Positions 1 through 7,606 of a stretch of 14,335 nucleotides of DNA are shown here, one piece after another (position 1 is the stretch's first letter; every line of letters starts with the position of its first letter). The translations under genes were made by a program, and so were the position numbers. Origin of the DNA: Bacillota bacterium (GTDB lineage Bacteria; Bacillota; Clostridia; Peptostreptococcales; Anaerovoracaceae); the NCBI GenBank assembly GCA_016283945.1, contig JAEENW010000165.1, positions 1-14,335 on the forward strand, written 5' to 3'. Under the pieces are notes generated by a model. The model ran no database searches. It saw only the letters and a list, made by a program, of their open reading frames with translations, and was not told the origin of the DNA.

Positions 1-2
1 GG

Positions 3-1520
3 GCGAACGACGGACTCTTCGGAGACGGATACTTCCTCTTCGGAAACGGAAGGGAGGCATACGATGAGGCTTCCGAGGAATACGGCGAGGCTGCAGGCAT
101 CATCGACGCGTTCATAGGCCTTGACGAGGACGCTGACGTAGCGTCCGTCAAAGCCGCCGCCGCGAAGATCCCCGCAGGCGCCACCGCTGATTACACCCTC
201 GAAGACGAGGAGACCCTCGAGACCGAGGACGTGACTTACACGGTCGCCGACCTCAACGCCGCTGTCGAGACCTTCGAGAAGTACGGCGGCGCAGAGCCCG
301 ATCCAGCGGAGTACGGAACTTGGGTGAACGGCATCCCCGTGATCATCGAAGGCCTGCTGGACAGCATCGGCTGCGCCGACTGGCTCAAGGGACTCATCCT
401 CGACGGTATCATCGGAGGCGTCGGAGCTGTTCTCGGCTTCGTTCCGCAGATGCTCGTGCTCTTCTTCCTGCTCGCCTTCGTTGAGGCCTGCGGCTACATG
501 GCCCGTATAGCCTTCGTGCTGGACAGGGTCTTCAGAAAGTTCGGTCTCTCCGGCAAGTCCTTTATCCCCATCCTGATCGGAACCGGCTGCGGAATCCCCG
601 GCATTATGGCCTCCAGGACCATTGAGAACGAGCGCGACCGCCGCATGACCATAATGACCACCACCTTCATTCCCTGCGGAGCCAAGGTCCCGTTCATCTC
701 AATGATCGCGGGCGCCATATTCGGCGGATCCGCGACGATCGCTACCGGATCCTACTTCCTCGGAATGGCCGCCATAATCATCTCCGGCATCATCCTGAAG
801 AAGACTAAGATGTTCGCCGGCGACCCCGCTCCCTTCGTTATGGAGCTTCCCGCTTACCATATGCCGACCCTCAGCAACGTGCTCAGGAGCATGTGGGAGC
901 GCGGCTGGTCCTTCATCAAGAAGGCCGGAACCATCATCCTGCTCTCCACCATATTCGTCTGGTTCACGAGCAGCTTCGGCTGGGTCGACGGAGCCTTCTC
1001 CATGCTGGAGGAAGATCAGCTTGACAGCAGCATACTTGCTATGATAGGTAATGCTATAGCGTGGATCTTCATCCCGCTTGGCTGGGGCAACTGGCAGGCC
1101 GCGGTAGCGTCCTTCACCGGTCTCGTAGCCAAGGAGAACATCGTCGCCACCATGGGCATCCTCTACGGCGGCGGAGAGCTCTCCGTATGGGCGGCTCTGG
1201 CTGAGGCCTTCACCAAGGTCACCGGACTCAGCTTCCTGATCTTCAACCTCCTCTGCGCTCCGTGCTTCGCGGCAATAGGCGCCATCAAGAGGGAGATGAA
1301 CAGCCGCAAGTGGACCTGGTTCGCCATCGGGTATGAGTGCGGATTCGCCTACGCCGTGGCCTTCGTCGTGAACCAGCTCGGCGGCTGGACCGAAGGAAAC
1401 GGCAACATCATCGGAACTGTTCTCGCGATAGCGATCATCGCCTACGCGGTATACATGCTGGTGCGTCCCTACAAGGAAGCTACCAAGCTCGAAAAGAACG
1501 TAGCCGCTGCTGACGACTAA
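3..1520 (+). CDS. feoB: Ferrous iron transport protein B (FeoB), C-terminal part, 5' truncated by window edge
   Basis: This is the inner-membrane Fe(II) permease of the Feo system. The frame is open from base 3, so the start codon and the N-terminal G domain lie upstream; 505 residues are visible. Numbered from base 3, residues about 1-105 form a hydrophilic, Asp/Glu/Ala-rich segment. The FeoB core follows: DGIIGGVGAVLGFVPQ, then VEACGYMARIAFVLDR, GKSFIPILIGTGCGIPG, MASRTIENERDRR and a second Cys in FIPCGAKVP. The second Gate half is at about 1110-1500 (LVAKENIVATMG, then FNLLCAPCFAAIGAIKREM), with several membrane helices. The two conserved Cys regions fit the family's proposed iron path. 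An internal GTG at 231 is not a start, because the reading frame and the family both continue upstream. A Cys-rich partner gene follows 26 bases downstream. The identification is secure; only the truncation and the acidic segment are notable. Confidence 0.95.
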   Translation, partial: ANDGLFGDGYFLFGNGREAYDEASEEYGEAAGIIDAFIGLDEDADVASVKAAAAKIPAGATADYTLEDEETLETEDVTYTVADLNAAVETFEKYGGAEPDPAEYGTWVNGIPVIIEGLLDSIGCADWLKGLILDGIIGGVGAVLGFVPQMLVLFFLLAFVEACGYMARIAFVLDRVFRKFGLSGKSFIPILIGTGCGIPGIMASRTIENERDRRMTIMTTTFIPCGAKVPFISMIAGAIFGGSATIATGSYFLGMAAIIISGIILKKTKMFAGDPAPFVMELPAYHMPTLSNVLRSMWERGWSFIKKAGTIILLSTIFVWFTSSFGWVDGAFSMLEEDQLDSSILAMIGNAIAWIFIPLGWGNWQAAVASFTGLVAKENIVATMGILYGGGELSVWAALAEAFTKVTGLSFLIFNLLCAPCFAAIGAIKREMNSRKWTWFAIGYECGFAYAVAFVVNQLGGWTEGNGNIIGTVLAIAIIAYAVYMLVRPYKEATKLEKNVAAADD

Positions 1521-1546
1521 GGCGGCGCGCGGAAAGGAGCCTCATC

Positions 1547-1735
1547 ATGACAAGCATAGTATCGACCTCCATAGTCGCACTGATACTGGCGGGCATCGTT
1601 TTCCTGATCGTCAGGAAGATGATCGCCGACAAAAAGGCCGGGAAGCACAGCTGCGGAGGCAACTGCGGCTCCTGCGGGATGTGCAGGGGTGAGTTCAAGA
1701 TCCCTCCCATGACCCGCGAAGATAAAAAGGCGTAA
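1547..1735 (+). CDS. FeoB-associated Cys-rich membrane protein
   Basis: This 62-residue protein has one N-terminal membrane helix (about residues 5-23, IVSTSIVALILAGIVFLIV). A basic stretch follows (RKMIADKKAGK), then a cysteine cluster with C36, C40, C43 and C46 in a CX3CX2CX2C pattern, and a short polar tail. That architecture matches the small Cys-rich proteins often encoded directly after feoB in Firmicutes; in Pfam they carry a misleading virus-attachment-protein name. The family's role is not firmly established, and an accessory function in Fe(II) handling at the FeoB pore is inferred. A strong ribosome site, GGAAAGGAG at 1531-1539, precedes the ATG by 7 bases. The gene starts 26 bases after the feoB stop with no terminator between, so it is cotranscribed with feoB. 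The four cysteines could hold a metal, but that is not shown. Confidence 0.88.
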   Translation: MTSIVSTSIVALILAGIVFLIVRKMIADKKAGKHSCGGNCGSCGMCRGEFKIPPMTREDKKA

Positions 1736-1757
1736 TAACTCCTTGCAATAGTTACGG

Positions 1758-1798
1758 CAGGACCGCGCGATTCCTCTATGAGGTCTCGCGCGGTCCTG
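1758..1798. terminator. Long hairpin ending the feo operon
   Basis: A perfect 13-bp stem (1758-1770 with 1786-1798, CAGGACCGCGCGA) is capped by an inner CCTC/GAGG stem with a TAT loop after a 2x2 internal mismatch. It lies 22 bases past the last feo gene. The trailing sequence TATTACTG has only a weak T tract, so termination may be partial or helped by the second hairpin downstream. Its position between convergent genes supports a terminator role. Confidence 0.65.
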
Positions 1799-1829
1799 TA
1801 TTACTGCGATCTCGCGCATGTGATCAGAA

Positions 1830-1858
1830 AGGCCGGGCATCGACGTGATGCCCGGCCT
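1830..1858. terminator. Bidirectional hairpin between convergent genes
   Basis: A perfect 12-bp GC-rich stem (AGGCCGGGCATC, 1830-1841, paired with 1847-1858) has a 5-base loop, GACGT. It lies 24 bases past the stop of the minus-strand PHP-like gene and also behind the feo hairpin on the plus strand. T tracts on both sides are short, so efficiency is uncertain. The hairpin most likely ends the minus-strand transcript and backs up the feo terminator. Confidence 0.65.
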
Positions 1859-1882
1859 CATGTAACTTGTTTATAAGCCCCG

Positions 1883-3892
1883 TCAGCGCTTCAGGAAGAC
1901 AGGCATTCCGAAGGCGGAGTTTCCGGCGATGTCGGTAGCCAGGACCCTTGCCCACTTCATGCCCTTGGGGAAGTCGAAGCTCACGGTCTGCCTCCCGTAG
2001 GGAGCCGTTCCGGTAAGCGATATCTCCTTGCGGCTGACGTTCTCTCCGTCGGAGTATACCAGCTCGGCGTACTGCATGGGGAAGGTCCAGTCGAAGCTGG
2101 CCTCCGCGTGACCGTCGCAGATCTCGCAGGACGGCATGAGCACGACGCCGGTGGAGTAGAACTGCCTGCCCTCGCGCAGGGCCTTGACCAGGCTGCTCCA
2201 GTCGTCGGGGGAGGGGATCTCGTCAAGCTGCACGTAGGTGCAGTTGGACATACCGTAGGCGTCCCAGTCTTCCTCGGATTCCTCGATCTTGGCGTAGGTA
2301 TCGAGCTCGCTCATGATGTAGCGGGGTGAATCGGCCCAGTTGTTGATGTCGTTCCATACGCGGTCGGTGCGGCCGTCTATCATGGTCCTCACGGAGTTGT
2401 CGGCTGGAAGCTGCCTGCAGCCGATGCTCTCCACGAGCCCGGACCTGTACCAGTCGCTGTCCTTGGCGTCGTAGGGCAGGCCGTCGTTGGCCTTGGTGTC
2501 GGGATGCGGCATCTCGAGGAAGGCGTTCTCCCTGCGGCACATCTCGACGACGTCCATGGCACTCTTGAGGTGGTAATAGGTCTTGCCGTTCGGGAGGGTC
2601 TCGGCGAACTCCTGATCGTCGTCTCTCCACCTTGAGTAGTACATCGGGTGAGAGGGGAATACCAGGCAGTGATAGGGGATGAGCAGGTGCTCGAGCGGCC
2701 CGTAGGCGGCGAGCTCCTCAGCCGGGATCACCAGGAAATCCGGAGTGCTGCAGGCCCTGGCCATCGCGTGGTACCTCATCTGGTCGGAGAGGCGTCCTTC
2801 CCTGTTGTCGCGGGCCTTTTCCTCAGCCCAGAAGTCGCAGAGCGCGAGTATGTCGGCTCCCATCTCCTTGAAGATCCTCTCCCAGGGCATCTCCCTGCGC
2901 GTGTTCCTGACCCAGGCTGCCTGCGCGGAGATGTGAACGTGGCAGCAGAAGCGCTTATAGCCTTCGAGCTGCCTGAAGTGGTCGAAGTCGGTGTATTTGA
3001 GAGCCATCGCTCTGCATGCCCAGGGGGAATCGGCGCTGGGCATGAGGAAGAAGGACATCCTCTGCACGGTTCCGGGCTTGGCGTTGTAGCCGGGCCAGCG
3101 TACGTTCCAGTACTCCTGCTCCTTGTTGTTTCTGACTCCGGCGGAGAGTATGCTGCCGTGCCTGTAGTAATAGTTGTAGCCTACGATCTTCTCTGCCTGG
3201 GAGCCCCAGAGAAAGCGGTGCGGGGTGGGGAAGACGGAGAATGAGCCGTTCTTCTGCTGCAGGGTCAGGGTCCTGGCTCTGGCGTCGACCCTCTGGCGGC
3301 CGCGGTCAGGGCTGGAGACCGTCGGCATGCCGGGATTCTCGAAGATCTCCCGCTTCTTGGGCGAAACGTAGAGCAGCTTGCCGATCTCGAATCCGTCCAT
3401 GCCGGCGTGATAGAGGTAGGCGACGCCGTCCTCCTCGGTGGAGGCGAGCGCCTCTATCATGATAAGGTTGGAGCCCTCGAAGAAGGTGAAGCGGCAGCCA
3501 CCGCTGAACTGTCCGAGCGTCAGACCGTCGAAGGAGACCATGGTCTGCGCTCCGTCCTTACTGACCGTCACCTCGGAGCTGTTCCACTTCTCGTTGGCTT
3601 CTTTGACGTTCTCCTTGTGGCTGAAGGGATCGTCGGAGTAGGTGTCCCACTGGTACTGGGGCTTCTCGTCGGCGCCGATCGGCTTCTCCCTCTGAGGGTT
3701 GTGAGTGGTGCGCTTAGCGGTCACGACCCTGAACTGGGGCACAAGGTCCTTAGAAAGGATCTTTTCTTCGCCGAAGCGCTCGTAGGCCAGCTCGAAAAGG
3801 CAGGGCCTCTTATCGGCGTCGATACCAAGCTCGGCGCGCCAGCTGAGCCCGTCCTCGCCCGTCCAGCGTACTGCGGTCTTCTTGTCAGTCAT
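1883..3892 (-). CDS. PHP-like metallohydrolase-family protein with N-terminal beta-rich domain
   Basis: This 669-residue protein has no signal peptide or membrane helix, so it is probably cytoplasmic. Residues 1-300 are rich in aromatic residues and beta-strand-like sequence, and I do not recognise a domain there. Residues about 312-590 look like a PHP fold: CHVHIS (H318, H320) at the first strand, ILALCDFW (347-354), a VIPAEE segment (388-393) followed by H402, EMPHPDTK (H463), LVESIG (E488), SELDTY (D531), and the typical closing phrase LREGRQFYSTG (572-582). A beta-rich tail ends the protein. Several positions where PHP enzymes usually have His carry other residues: F354 after D353, and Y533 after D531. 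Activity is therefore uncertain. The start was placed at 3892 because AAAGGAG lies 5 bases upstream; a longer frame to 3976 lacks a ribosome site and would reach the divergent gene. The substrate is unknown. Confidence 0.7.
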   Translation of the reverse strand: MTDKKTAVRWTGEDGLSWRAELGIDADKRPCLFELAYERFGEEKILSKDLVPQFRVVTAKRTTHNPQREKPIGADEKPQYQWDTYSDDPFSHKENVKEANEKWNSSEVTVSKDGAQTMVSFDGLTLGQFSGGCRFTFFEGSNLIMIEALASTEEDGVAYLYHAGMDGFEIGKLLYVSPKKREIFENPGMPTVSSPDRGRQRVDARARTLTLQQKNGSFSVFPTPHRFLWGSQAEKIVGYNYYYRHGSILSAGVRNNKEQEYWNVRWPGYNAKPGTVQRMSFFLMPSADSPWACRAMALKYTDFDHFRQLEGYKRFCCHVHISAQAAWVRNTRREMPWERIFKEMGADILALCDFWAEEKARDNREGRLSDQMRYHAMARACSTPDFLVIPAEELAAYGPLEHLLIPYHCLVFPSHPMYYSRWRDDDQEFAETLPNGKTYYHLKSAMDVVEMCRRENAFLEMPHPDTKANDGLPYDAKDSDWYRSGLVESIGCRQLPADNSVRTMIDGRTDRVWNDINNWADSPRYIMSELDTYAKIEESEEDWDAYGMSNCTYVQLDEIPSPDDWSSLVKALREGRQFYSTGVVLMPSCEICDGHAEASFDWTFPMQYAELVYSDGENVSRKEISLTGTAPYGRQTVSFDFPKGMKWARVLATDIAGNSAFGMPVFLKR

Positions 3893-3897
3893 GCTTG

Positions 3898-3904
3898 CTC
3901 CTTT
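3898..3904 (-). promoter_or_regulatory. Ribosome binding site fixing the PHP-like gene start
   Basis: On the minus strand this reads AAAGGAG, 5 bases before the ATG at 3892-3890. No comparable site precedes the upstream in-frame ATG at 3976, so the shorter 669-residue protein is preferred. Confidence 0.8.
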
Positions 3905-3948
3905 ATTAAACACGTGGATATGCAGATGGATATAACTGTCTCGCTTTA

Positions 3949-3976
3949 ATTTTAACATCGGAGGTATTAAAATCAA
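3949..3976 (-). promoter_or_regulatory. Possible promoter of the PHP-like gene
   Basis: On the minus strand, TTGATT (3976-3971) and TAAAAT (3954-3949) are separated by 16 bases, which would give a leader of about 50 bases before the start at 3892. The match is moderate and the -35 lies almost on the start of the divergent methyltransferase gene, so leftward and rightward transcription could interfere. No comparably good rightward promoter was found in the same 87-base gap. Confidence 0.4.
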
Positions 3977-3979
3977 GGC

Positions 3980-5110
3980 ATGAGCAGCGTAGAAACATAC
4001 ATGTGGGACAGGCTGAAGGCCTATCCCGGAAAGAAGGTACTTTACGGGACAGGCAGCGCCTGCGAGAGGATAATGCGCCTCATGGAGGAGCGCGGGATCG
4101 AAGTCTCGGGCATCTTCGCGAGCGATGGTTTCGTGCGCGGCAAGCTATTTCACGGCTTTCCGGTGGAAAACTACGCGGCCATGAAGGAGCGTTTCGGAGG
4201 CGATATGACCGTGCTTCTGTGCTTCGGGACAGACAGGCCGGAGGTGCTTTCGAACATAGAGCGAATAGAGGCTGAGTCCGGGCTTCTCGCTCCGGACATC
4301 CCCGTAATTCCTGAGATAGACGTCAGTGGAAAAGAGAGGATCTTCGATCACGCTCTCGCCGCGGAGCACGAGGAAGAGATCAAGGCTGCCAGATCGATGC
4401 TCAGCGACGAGCAGAGCCGCCTCGTTTTCGACAGCGTGATCTCCTACAGGCTAAGCGGCGAGCTTCGATACCTGAGAGCCTGCGAAACGCCTGAAAGGGA
4501 TATCTGGAGGCTGTTCGTAAATGGAGCCTCGTGCAGCGGAAGGCCGCCCTTACTAATGGATCTCGGAGCCTATACGGGAGATACCGCGGAGTTGTTCCTG
4601 TCGGTATATGACGAGCTCAGCGAAAGCGCAGGGAGCGCAGACAAGCCGCTTGTCAGCATGCCTCAGCCCCGCGTGCTCGCGGTCGAGCCCGAAGCGAGGA
4701 ACTGCAGGAAGCTCGCGGAGCGTGTCGACGGGGACGCCAGAATCACCCCGGTCTGCGCCGCCGCTGGAAGCAGGGCGGGAGTAGCCGAGTTCTCCGCGGG
4801 CGGGGGAAGGGGATCGCTCTCAAAGAAGACCCGGCCGGTCGCCGTGGAGACGATAGACTCACTCGCCGGGCAGTACGGCATGCCGGGACTCATCAAGCTC
4901 GACATCGAGGGTTCCGAAGCCGACGCGCTGGAGGGCGGCAGGCTCACCGTAGAGCGCTGCGGCCCGGCACTCATGGTATCCGCATACCACAGGCTGCGGG
5001 ACATGTGGGAGCTTCCTCTGAAGATATCCGGCATGCGCCGTTATGACAAGGTACTGCTTAGACGGGCGCCCTGCGTCCCGAACTGGGAGCTGGTGTATAT
5101 ATTCTATTGA
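3980..5110 (+). CDS. FkbM-family SAM-dependent methyltransferase with N-terminal Rossmann-like domain
   Basis: This 376-residue protein has two parts. Residues 1-110 (KKVLYGTGSACERI, FASDGFVRGKLFHGFPV) form a nucleotide-binding-like domain often found in front of FkbM domains. Residues about 185-345 form the methyltransferase. DLGAYTGDT (194-202) is the SAM-binding motif I, AVEPEARN (234-241) supplies the acidic residue for the SAM ribose, and IKLDIEGSEADALEG (305-319) is the FkbM hallmark, followed by SAYH (334-337). The family commonly O-methylates sugars or other small hydroxylated molecules; the acceptor here is unknown. The start at 3980 is limited by an in-frame stop at 3968. GGAGG at 3960-3964 is 15 bases away, a rather long spacing. 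No glycosyltransferase or biosynthetic cluster surrounds it, and its only near partner is the divergent PHP-like gene. No clear terminator follows. Confidence 0.88.
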   Translation: MSSVETYMWDRLKAYPGKKVLYGTGSACERIMRLMEERGIEVSGIFASDGFVRGKLFHGFPVENYAAMKERFGGDMTVLLCFGTDRPEVLSNIERIEAESGLLAPDIPVIPEIDVSGKERIFDHALAAEHEEEIKAARSMLSDEQSRLVFDSVISYRLSGELRYLRACETPERDIWRLFVNGASCSGRPPLLMDLGAYTGDTAELFLSVYDELSESAGSADKPLVSMPQPRVLAVEPEARNCRKLAERVDGDARITPVCAAAGSRAGVAEFSAGGGRGSLSKKTRPVAVETIDSLAGQYGMPGLIKLDIEGSEADALEGGRLTVERCGPALMVSAYHRLRDMWELPLKISGMRRYDKVLLRRAPCVPNWELVYIFY

Positions 5111-5154
5111 TTTATCAGAAATGCTTATATAGTAATCAAAATTCCTGATGTTTA

Positions 5155-5183
5155 TTGAAAGAACAGAGCGTTTTTGTTATAAT
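5155..5183 (+). promoter_or_regulatory. Consensus sigma-70/sigma-A promoter of the ABC importer operon
   Basis: TTGAAA (5155-5160) and TATAAT (5178-5183) are separated by exactly 17 bases. Transcription should start near 5190, leaving a leader of about 47 bases that carries a 6-bp hairpin (AGGCGC 5195-5200 with GCGCCT 5207-5212) and AAGGAGGA at 5221-5228. The match suggests strong expression of the binding protein. No clear operator dyad overlaps it. Confidence 0.85.
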
Positions 5184-5236
5184 GCTCGGGTAAAAGGCGC
5201 ATTTCGGCGCCTGCAATTATAAGGAGGAATTGTTTT

Positions 5237-6487
5237 ATGAAGAAGCTTATCGCGCTTGCTCTCGCGCTGTGCATGATCTTCACCCTCGCCGCCTGCGGTG
5301 AGAAGAAGGAAGAAGCTCCCGCCCAGCCTGCCGAGAACACCGCACCTGACTATTCGAAGTACACCATCCGCGTTTACTCGAATACCAACGATGAGTCCGA
5401 GGTCCAGTGGCTCAAGTCCCACGCTGAGGAAGCCGGATTCACCATCAGCATCGATGACAACACCGTCATCTCCGGAGACACCACCGTCATCCAGGCCGCC
5501 AACGAAGGCAAGGACGGAGACGTGCTCTTCGGACTCAACGAGACCAGATGGAACCAGGTCATCAACGGCACCTACGAGAACCTCAAGCTCGTGGAGTGGG
5601 AGCCGAGCTGGTCCGGACTCGTAGGCACCTTCAAGTATGACGGACTCGCCTACGGCGTCACCATTCAGGACATACTCATGCTCTACAGAAACGACGAACT
5701 CGGAACCAACGGCACTGAGCTCCACTTCGATCACTGGAGCGAGATTGCCGACGCCGGATTCAAGTATTACAGACAGGGCAAGGTAGGCGGTACCACCAAC
5801 GGCAACATCAACAACTGCATGCTGTTCCCGTACGCCGATCCGACTTCTCCCGCAGGCGGCATCTCCGTCGACGGTTGGAAGGCTCTCTGGAAGTACTGCG
5901 CCGGCGGTACCTTCACCGGCGACTCCTACGGCTTCGATCCTCTGAACAGGGGTGACGTACAGGTCGCGACCTACTACTCCAGCTCCCTCTACGGCAACGT
6001 AGACAGCGCCAGCGAGAGCAGCAAGACTCCGCTCACCTACGACGCTGAGAAGAAGGCTCCCGGCAACTGGTCTCTCGTAGACATCGCCGACGGCAGCTAC
6101 TACATCGCCGAGTACATCGGTGTCCTCGCCAAGGAAGGCAGGACCGACGAGCAGACCGAGGCCTGCAAGGCTTTCTGCGAGTGGTTCGGTTCCACCGAGA
6201 CTCAGACCGCCTGGGCTAACGAGTTCGACCGTTATCCCTGCAACACCGAGGCAGCTGCCGCGAGCGACATGCTCGACTACGCAGGCATCTACAGCCTCAA
6301 GAACCTGGCCCAGGAGACCGTAAACGGCACCGATATGAAGTACTACGAGTACGTTGCCGCTCACAGCGCCGAGTGGACCAACATCATGACCAACCTCGGA
6401 TTCTACTGGGCGGACGCCAGCGCCGCTCCCGCCGAGCCGGCCTGGGACAGCCTCGATTGGGCGACCCTTACCCAGAAGAAGGAGTAA
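5237..6487 (+). CDS. Extracellular solute-binding lipoprotein of an ABC importer
   Basis: This 416-residue protein starts with a lipoprotein signal: MKK, a hydrophobic core, then the lipobox LAAC with C20 as the lipidated residue. A short linker (GEKKEEAPAQPAENTAP) leads to the ligand-binding domain. The first strand is YTIRVYSNTNDES, and GDTTVIQAANEGKDGDVLFG, GLAYGVTIQDILMLYRNDEL and the closing segment KAFCEWFGSTETQTAW fit the periplasmic-binding-protein class that serves ferric iron, polyamine, thiamine and aminoethylphosphonate importers. The ligand cannot be assigned from motifs. YY pairs occur (for example VATYYSSS), but no diagnostic ferric-binding arrangement can be claimed. It is the first gene of the operon, behind a consensus promoter and an AAGGAGGA ribosome site 8 bases before the ATG. 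Its codons are strongly biased toward C-ending forms, as expected for high expression. Confidence 0.9.
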   Translation: MKKLIALALALCMIFTLAACGEKKEEAPAQPAENTAPDYSKYTIRVYSNTNDESEVQWLKSHAEEAGFTISIDDNTVISGDTTVIQAANEGKDGDVLFGLNETRWNQVINGTYENLKLVEWEPSWSGLVGTFKYDGLAYGVTIQDILMLYRNDELGTNGTELHFDHWSEIADAGFKYYRQGKVGGTTNGNINNCMLFPYADPTSPAGGISVDGWKALWKYCAGGTFTGDSYGFDPLNRGDVQVATYYSSSLYGNVDSASESSKTPLTYDAEKKAPGNWSLVDIADGSYYIAEYIGVLAKEGRTDEQTEACKAFCEWFGSTETQTAWANEFDRYPCNTEAAAASDMLDYAGIYSLKNLAQETVNGTDMKYYEYVAAHSAEWTNIMTNLGFYWADASAAPAEPAWDSLDWATLTQKKE

Positions 6488-6500
6488 TCCTCTCCTGTCG

Positions 6501-6532
6501 AGAAGGGCGATCATTGCGATCGCCCTTCTTTT
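6501..6532 (+). terminator. Intra-operon attenuator/terminator after the binding-protein gene
   Basis: A perfect 12-bp stem (AGAAGGGCGATC 6501-6512 with 6518-6529) has a 5-base loop, ATTGC, and runs into TTTTA. It lies 13 bases past the binding-protein stop and 43 bases before the ATPase start. Such hairpins commonly let binding proteins outnumber the transporter core, through partial termination and by protecting the mRNA end. No separate promoter is visible for the downstream genes. Confidence 0.8.
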
Positions 6533-6574
6533 ATAACTCAGATAATCCAAGATCATTTGTATAAGGTACGATCT

Positions 6575-7606
6575 ATGATCAGACTTAACGACATCGGAGT
6601 CACCTTCGGCGATTTCAAGGCACTCGAGCACATCAACGTCCACGTGAAGGAGGGCGAGTTCTACACCTTCCTCGGCCCCTCGGGCTGCGGCAAGACCACG
6701 ACCCTGAGGACCATCACCGGCTTCATCAAGCCGAGCGAGGGCAAGGTCTTCATGAAGGACCGCGACATCACCGACGTCCCGATCGAGAAGAGGAATATAG
6801 GCATAGTGTTCCAGAGCTACGCTCTGTTCCCGACTATGACCGTATACGACAACATCGCCTTCGGACTCAAGATCCAGAAGCTCTCCAAGGCTGAGATCAA
6901 GAAGCGCGTCGCGAGGATCGCCCAGAAGGTAGAGCTCTCCGACGAGCAGCTCGCCAAGGCAGTTGCCCAGCTCTCCGGAGGACAGCAGCAGAGGGTCGCC
7001 ATCGCCAGGGCGCTGGTCACCAATCCCAGCGTCATCTGCCTCGACGAGCCTCTATCCAACCTCGACGCGAAGCTCAGGGTACAGCTCAGGAACGAGCTCA
7101 AGGCCATGCAGAAGGAGTTCGGCATCACCACCATCTACGTAACCCACGATCAGGAGGAGGCGCTTACGCTCAGCGACACAATCTCCGTGTTCAACAAGGG
7201 CGTTATAGAGCAGACCGGAAGCCCTAACGAGATCTACAACCACTCCAGGACCGAGTTCGTCTGCAACTTCATAGGCGATATCAACAGGCTCTCCGACGGG
7301 ATAGTCTCCCGGATGAACGCCTCCGGAGCGGGACTGAGCCCTGAGAACCACCACTACATCAGGCTCGAGCGAATACACGTGAACGACGCCTCCAAGGGCG
7401 GAGTAACGCTCAGCGGTACGGTCGAGAGCATGGAATACTACGGTCTCTACATCAAGTACACGATCAGCTGCGAGGGACAGAGCCTCAAGGTCATCGAGAA
7501 GAACGACGGAGAGCGCCCCTACGAGAAGGGCGAGACCGTAAGCCTCTCCTTCAGCCCTGACGACCTGATGATCTACGGACCCGACGGCAGGGAGGCGCAG
7601 AGATGA
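6575..7606 (+). CDS. ABC transporter ATP-binding protein with TOBE-type C-terminal domain
   Basis: This 343-residue ATPase energises the importer from the cytoplasmic face. Motifs in order are Walker A GPSGCGKTT (34-42), Q-loop Q80 in VFQSYALFP, signature LSGGQ (133-137), Walker B VICLDE (153-158), D-loop SNLD and switch H191 in YVTHDQEEA. Residues beyond about 230 form a regulatory domain of the kind seen in FbpC, PotA, PhnT and CUT1-type ATPases. The sequence alone does not separate these substrate groups. The ATG at 6575 is chosen because AAGG at 6563-6566 sits 8 bases ahead; an in-frame TTG at 6557 would add only six residues. It follows the attenuator hairpin and overlaps the permease gene by four bases (ATGA), so the two are translationally coupled. 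Confidence 0.92.
   Translation: MIRLNDIGVTFGDFKALEHINVHVKEGEFYTFLGPSGCGKTTTLRTITGFIKPSEGKVFMKDRDITDVPIEKRNIGIVFQSYALFPTMTVYDNIAFGLKIQKLSKAEIKKRVARIAQKVELSDEQLAKAVAQLSGGQQQRVAIARALVTNPSVICLDEPLSNLDAKLRVQLRNELKAMQKEFGITTIYVTHDQEEALTLSDTISVFNKGVIEQTGSPNEIYNHSRTEFVCNFIGDINRLSDGIVSRMNASGAGLSPENHHYIRLERIHVNDASKGGVTLSGTVESMEYYGLYIKYTISCEGQSLKVIEKNDGERPYEKGETVSLSFSPDDLMIYGPDGREAQR

Noticed and set aside
231..233. GTG at 231 as the start of a short FeoB-like protein
   Set aside because: The same frame is open back to base 3, no ribosome site precedes the GTG, and FeoB is known to be much longer upstream.
3893..3976. N-terminal 28-residue extension of the PHP-like protein
   Set aside because: No ribosome site precedes the ATG at 3976, the extension covers the likely promoter, and AAAGGAG sits before the ATG at 3892.
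5107..5135. Second upstream promoter TTGATT-17-TAGTAA for the ABC operon
   Set aside because: The -10 is poor, and a consensus promoter lies 48 bases downstream with better placement.
6557..6574. TTG at 6557 as the start of the ATPase
   Set aside because: It adds only six residues not typical of the family, while the ATG at 6575 has AAGG at a good distance.
5177..6643. 488-residue open frame antisense to the binding-protein gene
   Set aside because: It is a shadow of a GC-rich gene with C-ending codons. The sense strand has a lipobox, a ribosome site and a consensus promoter; the antisense product is low-complexity Val/Gly/Leu/Glu with no known motif.
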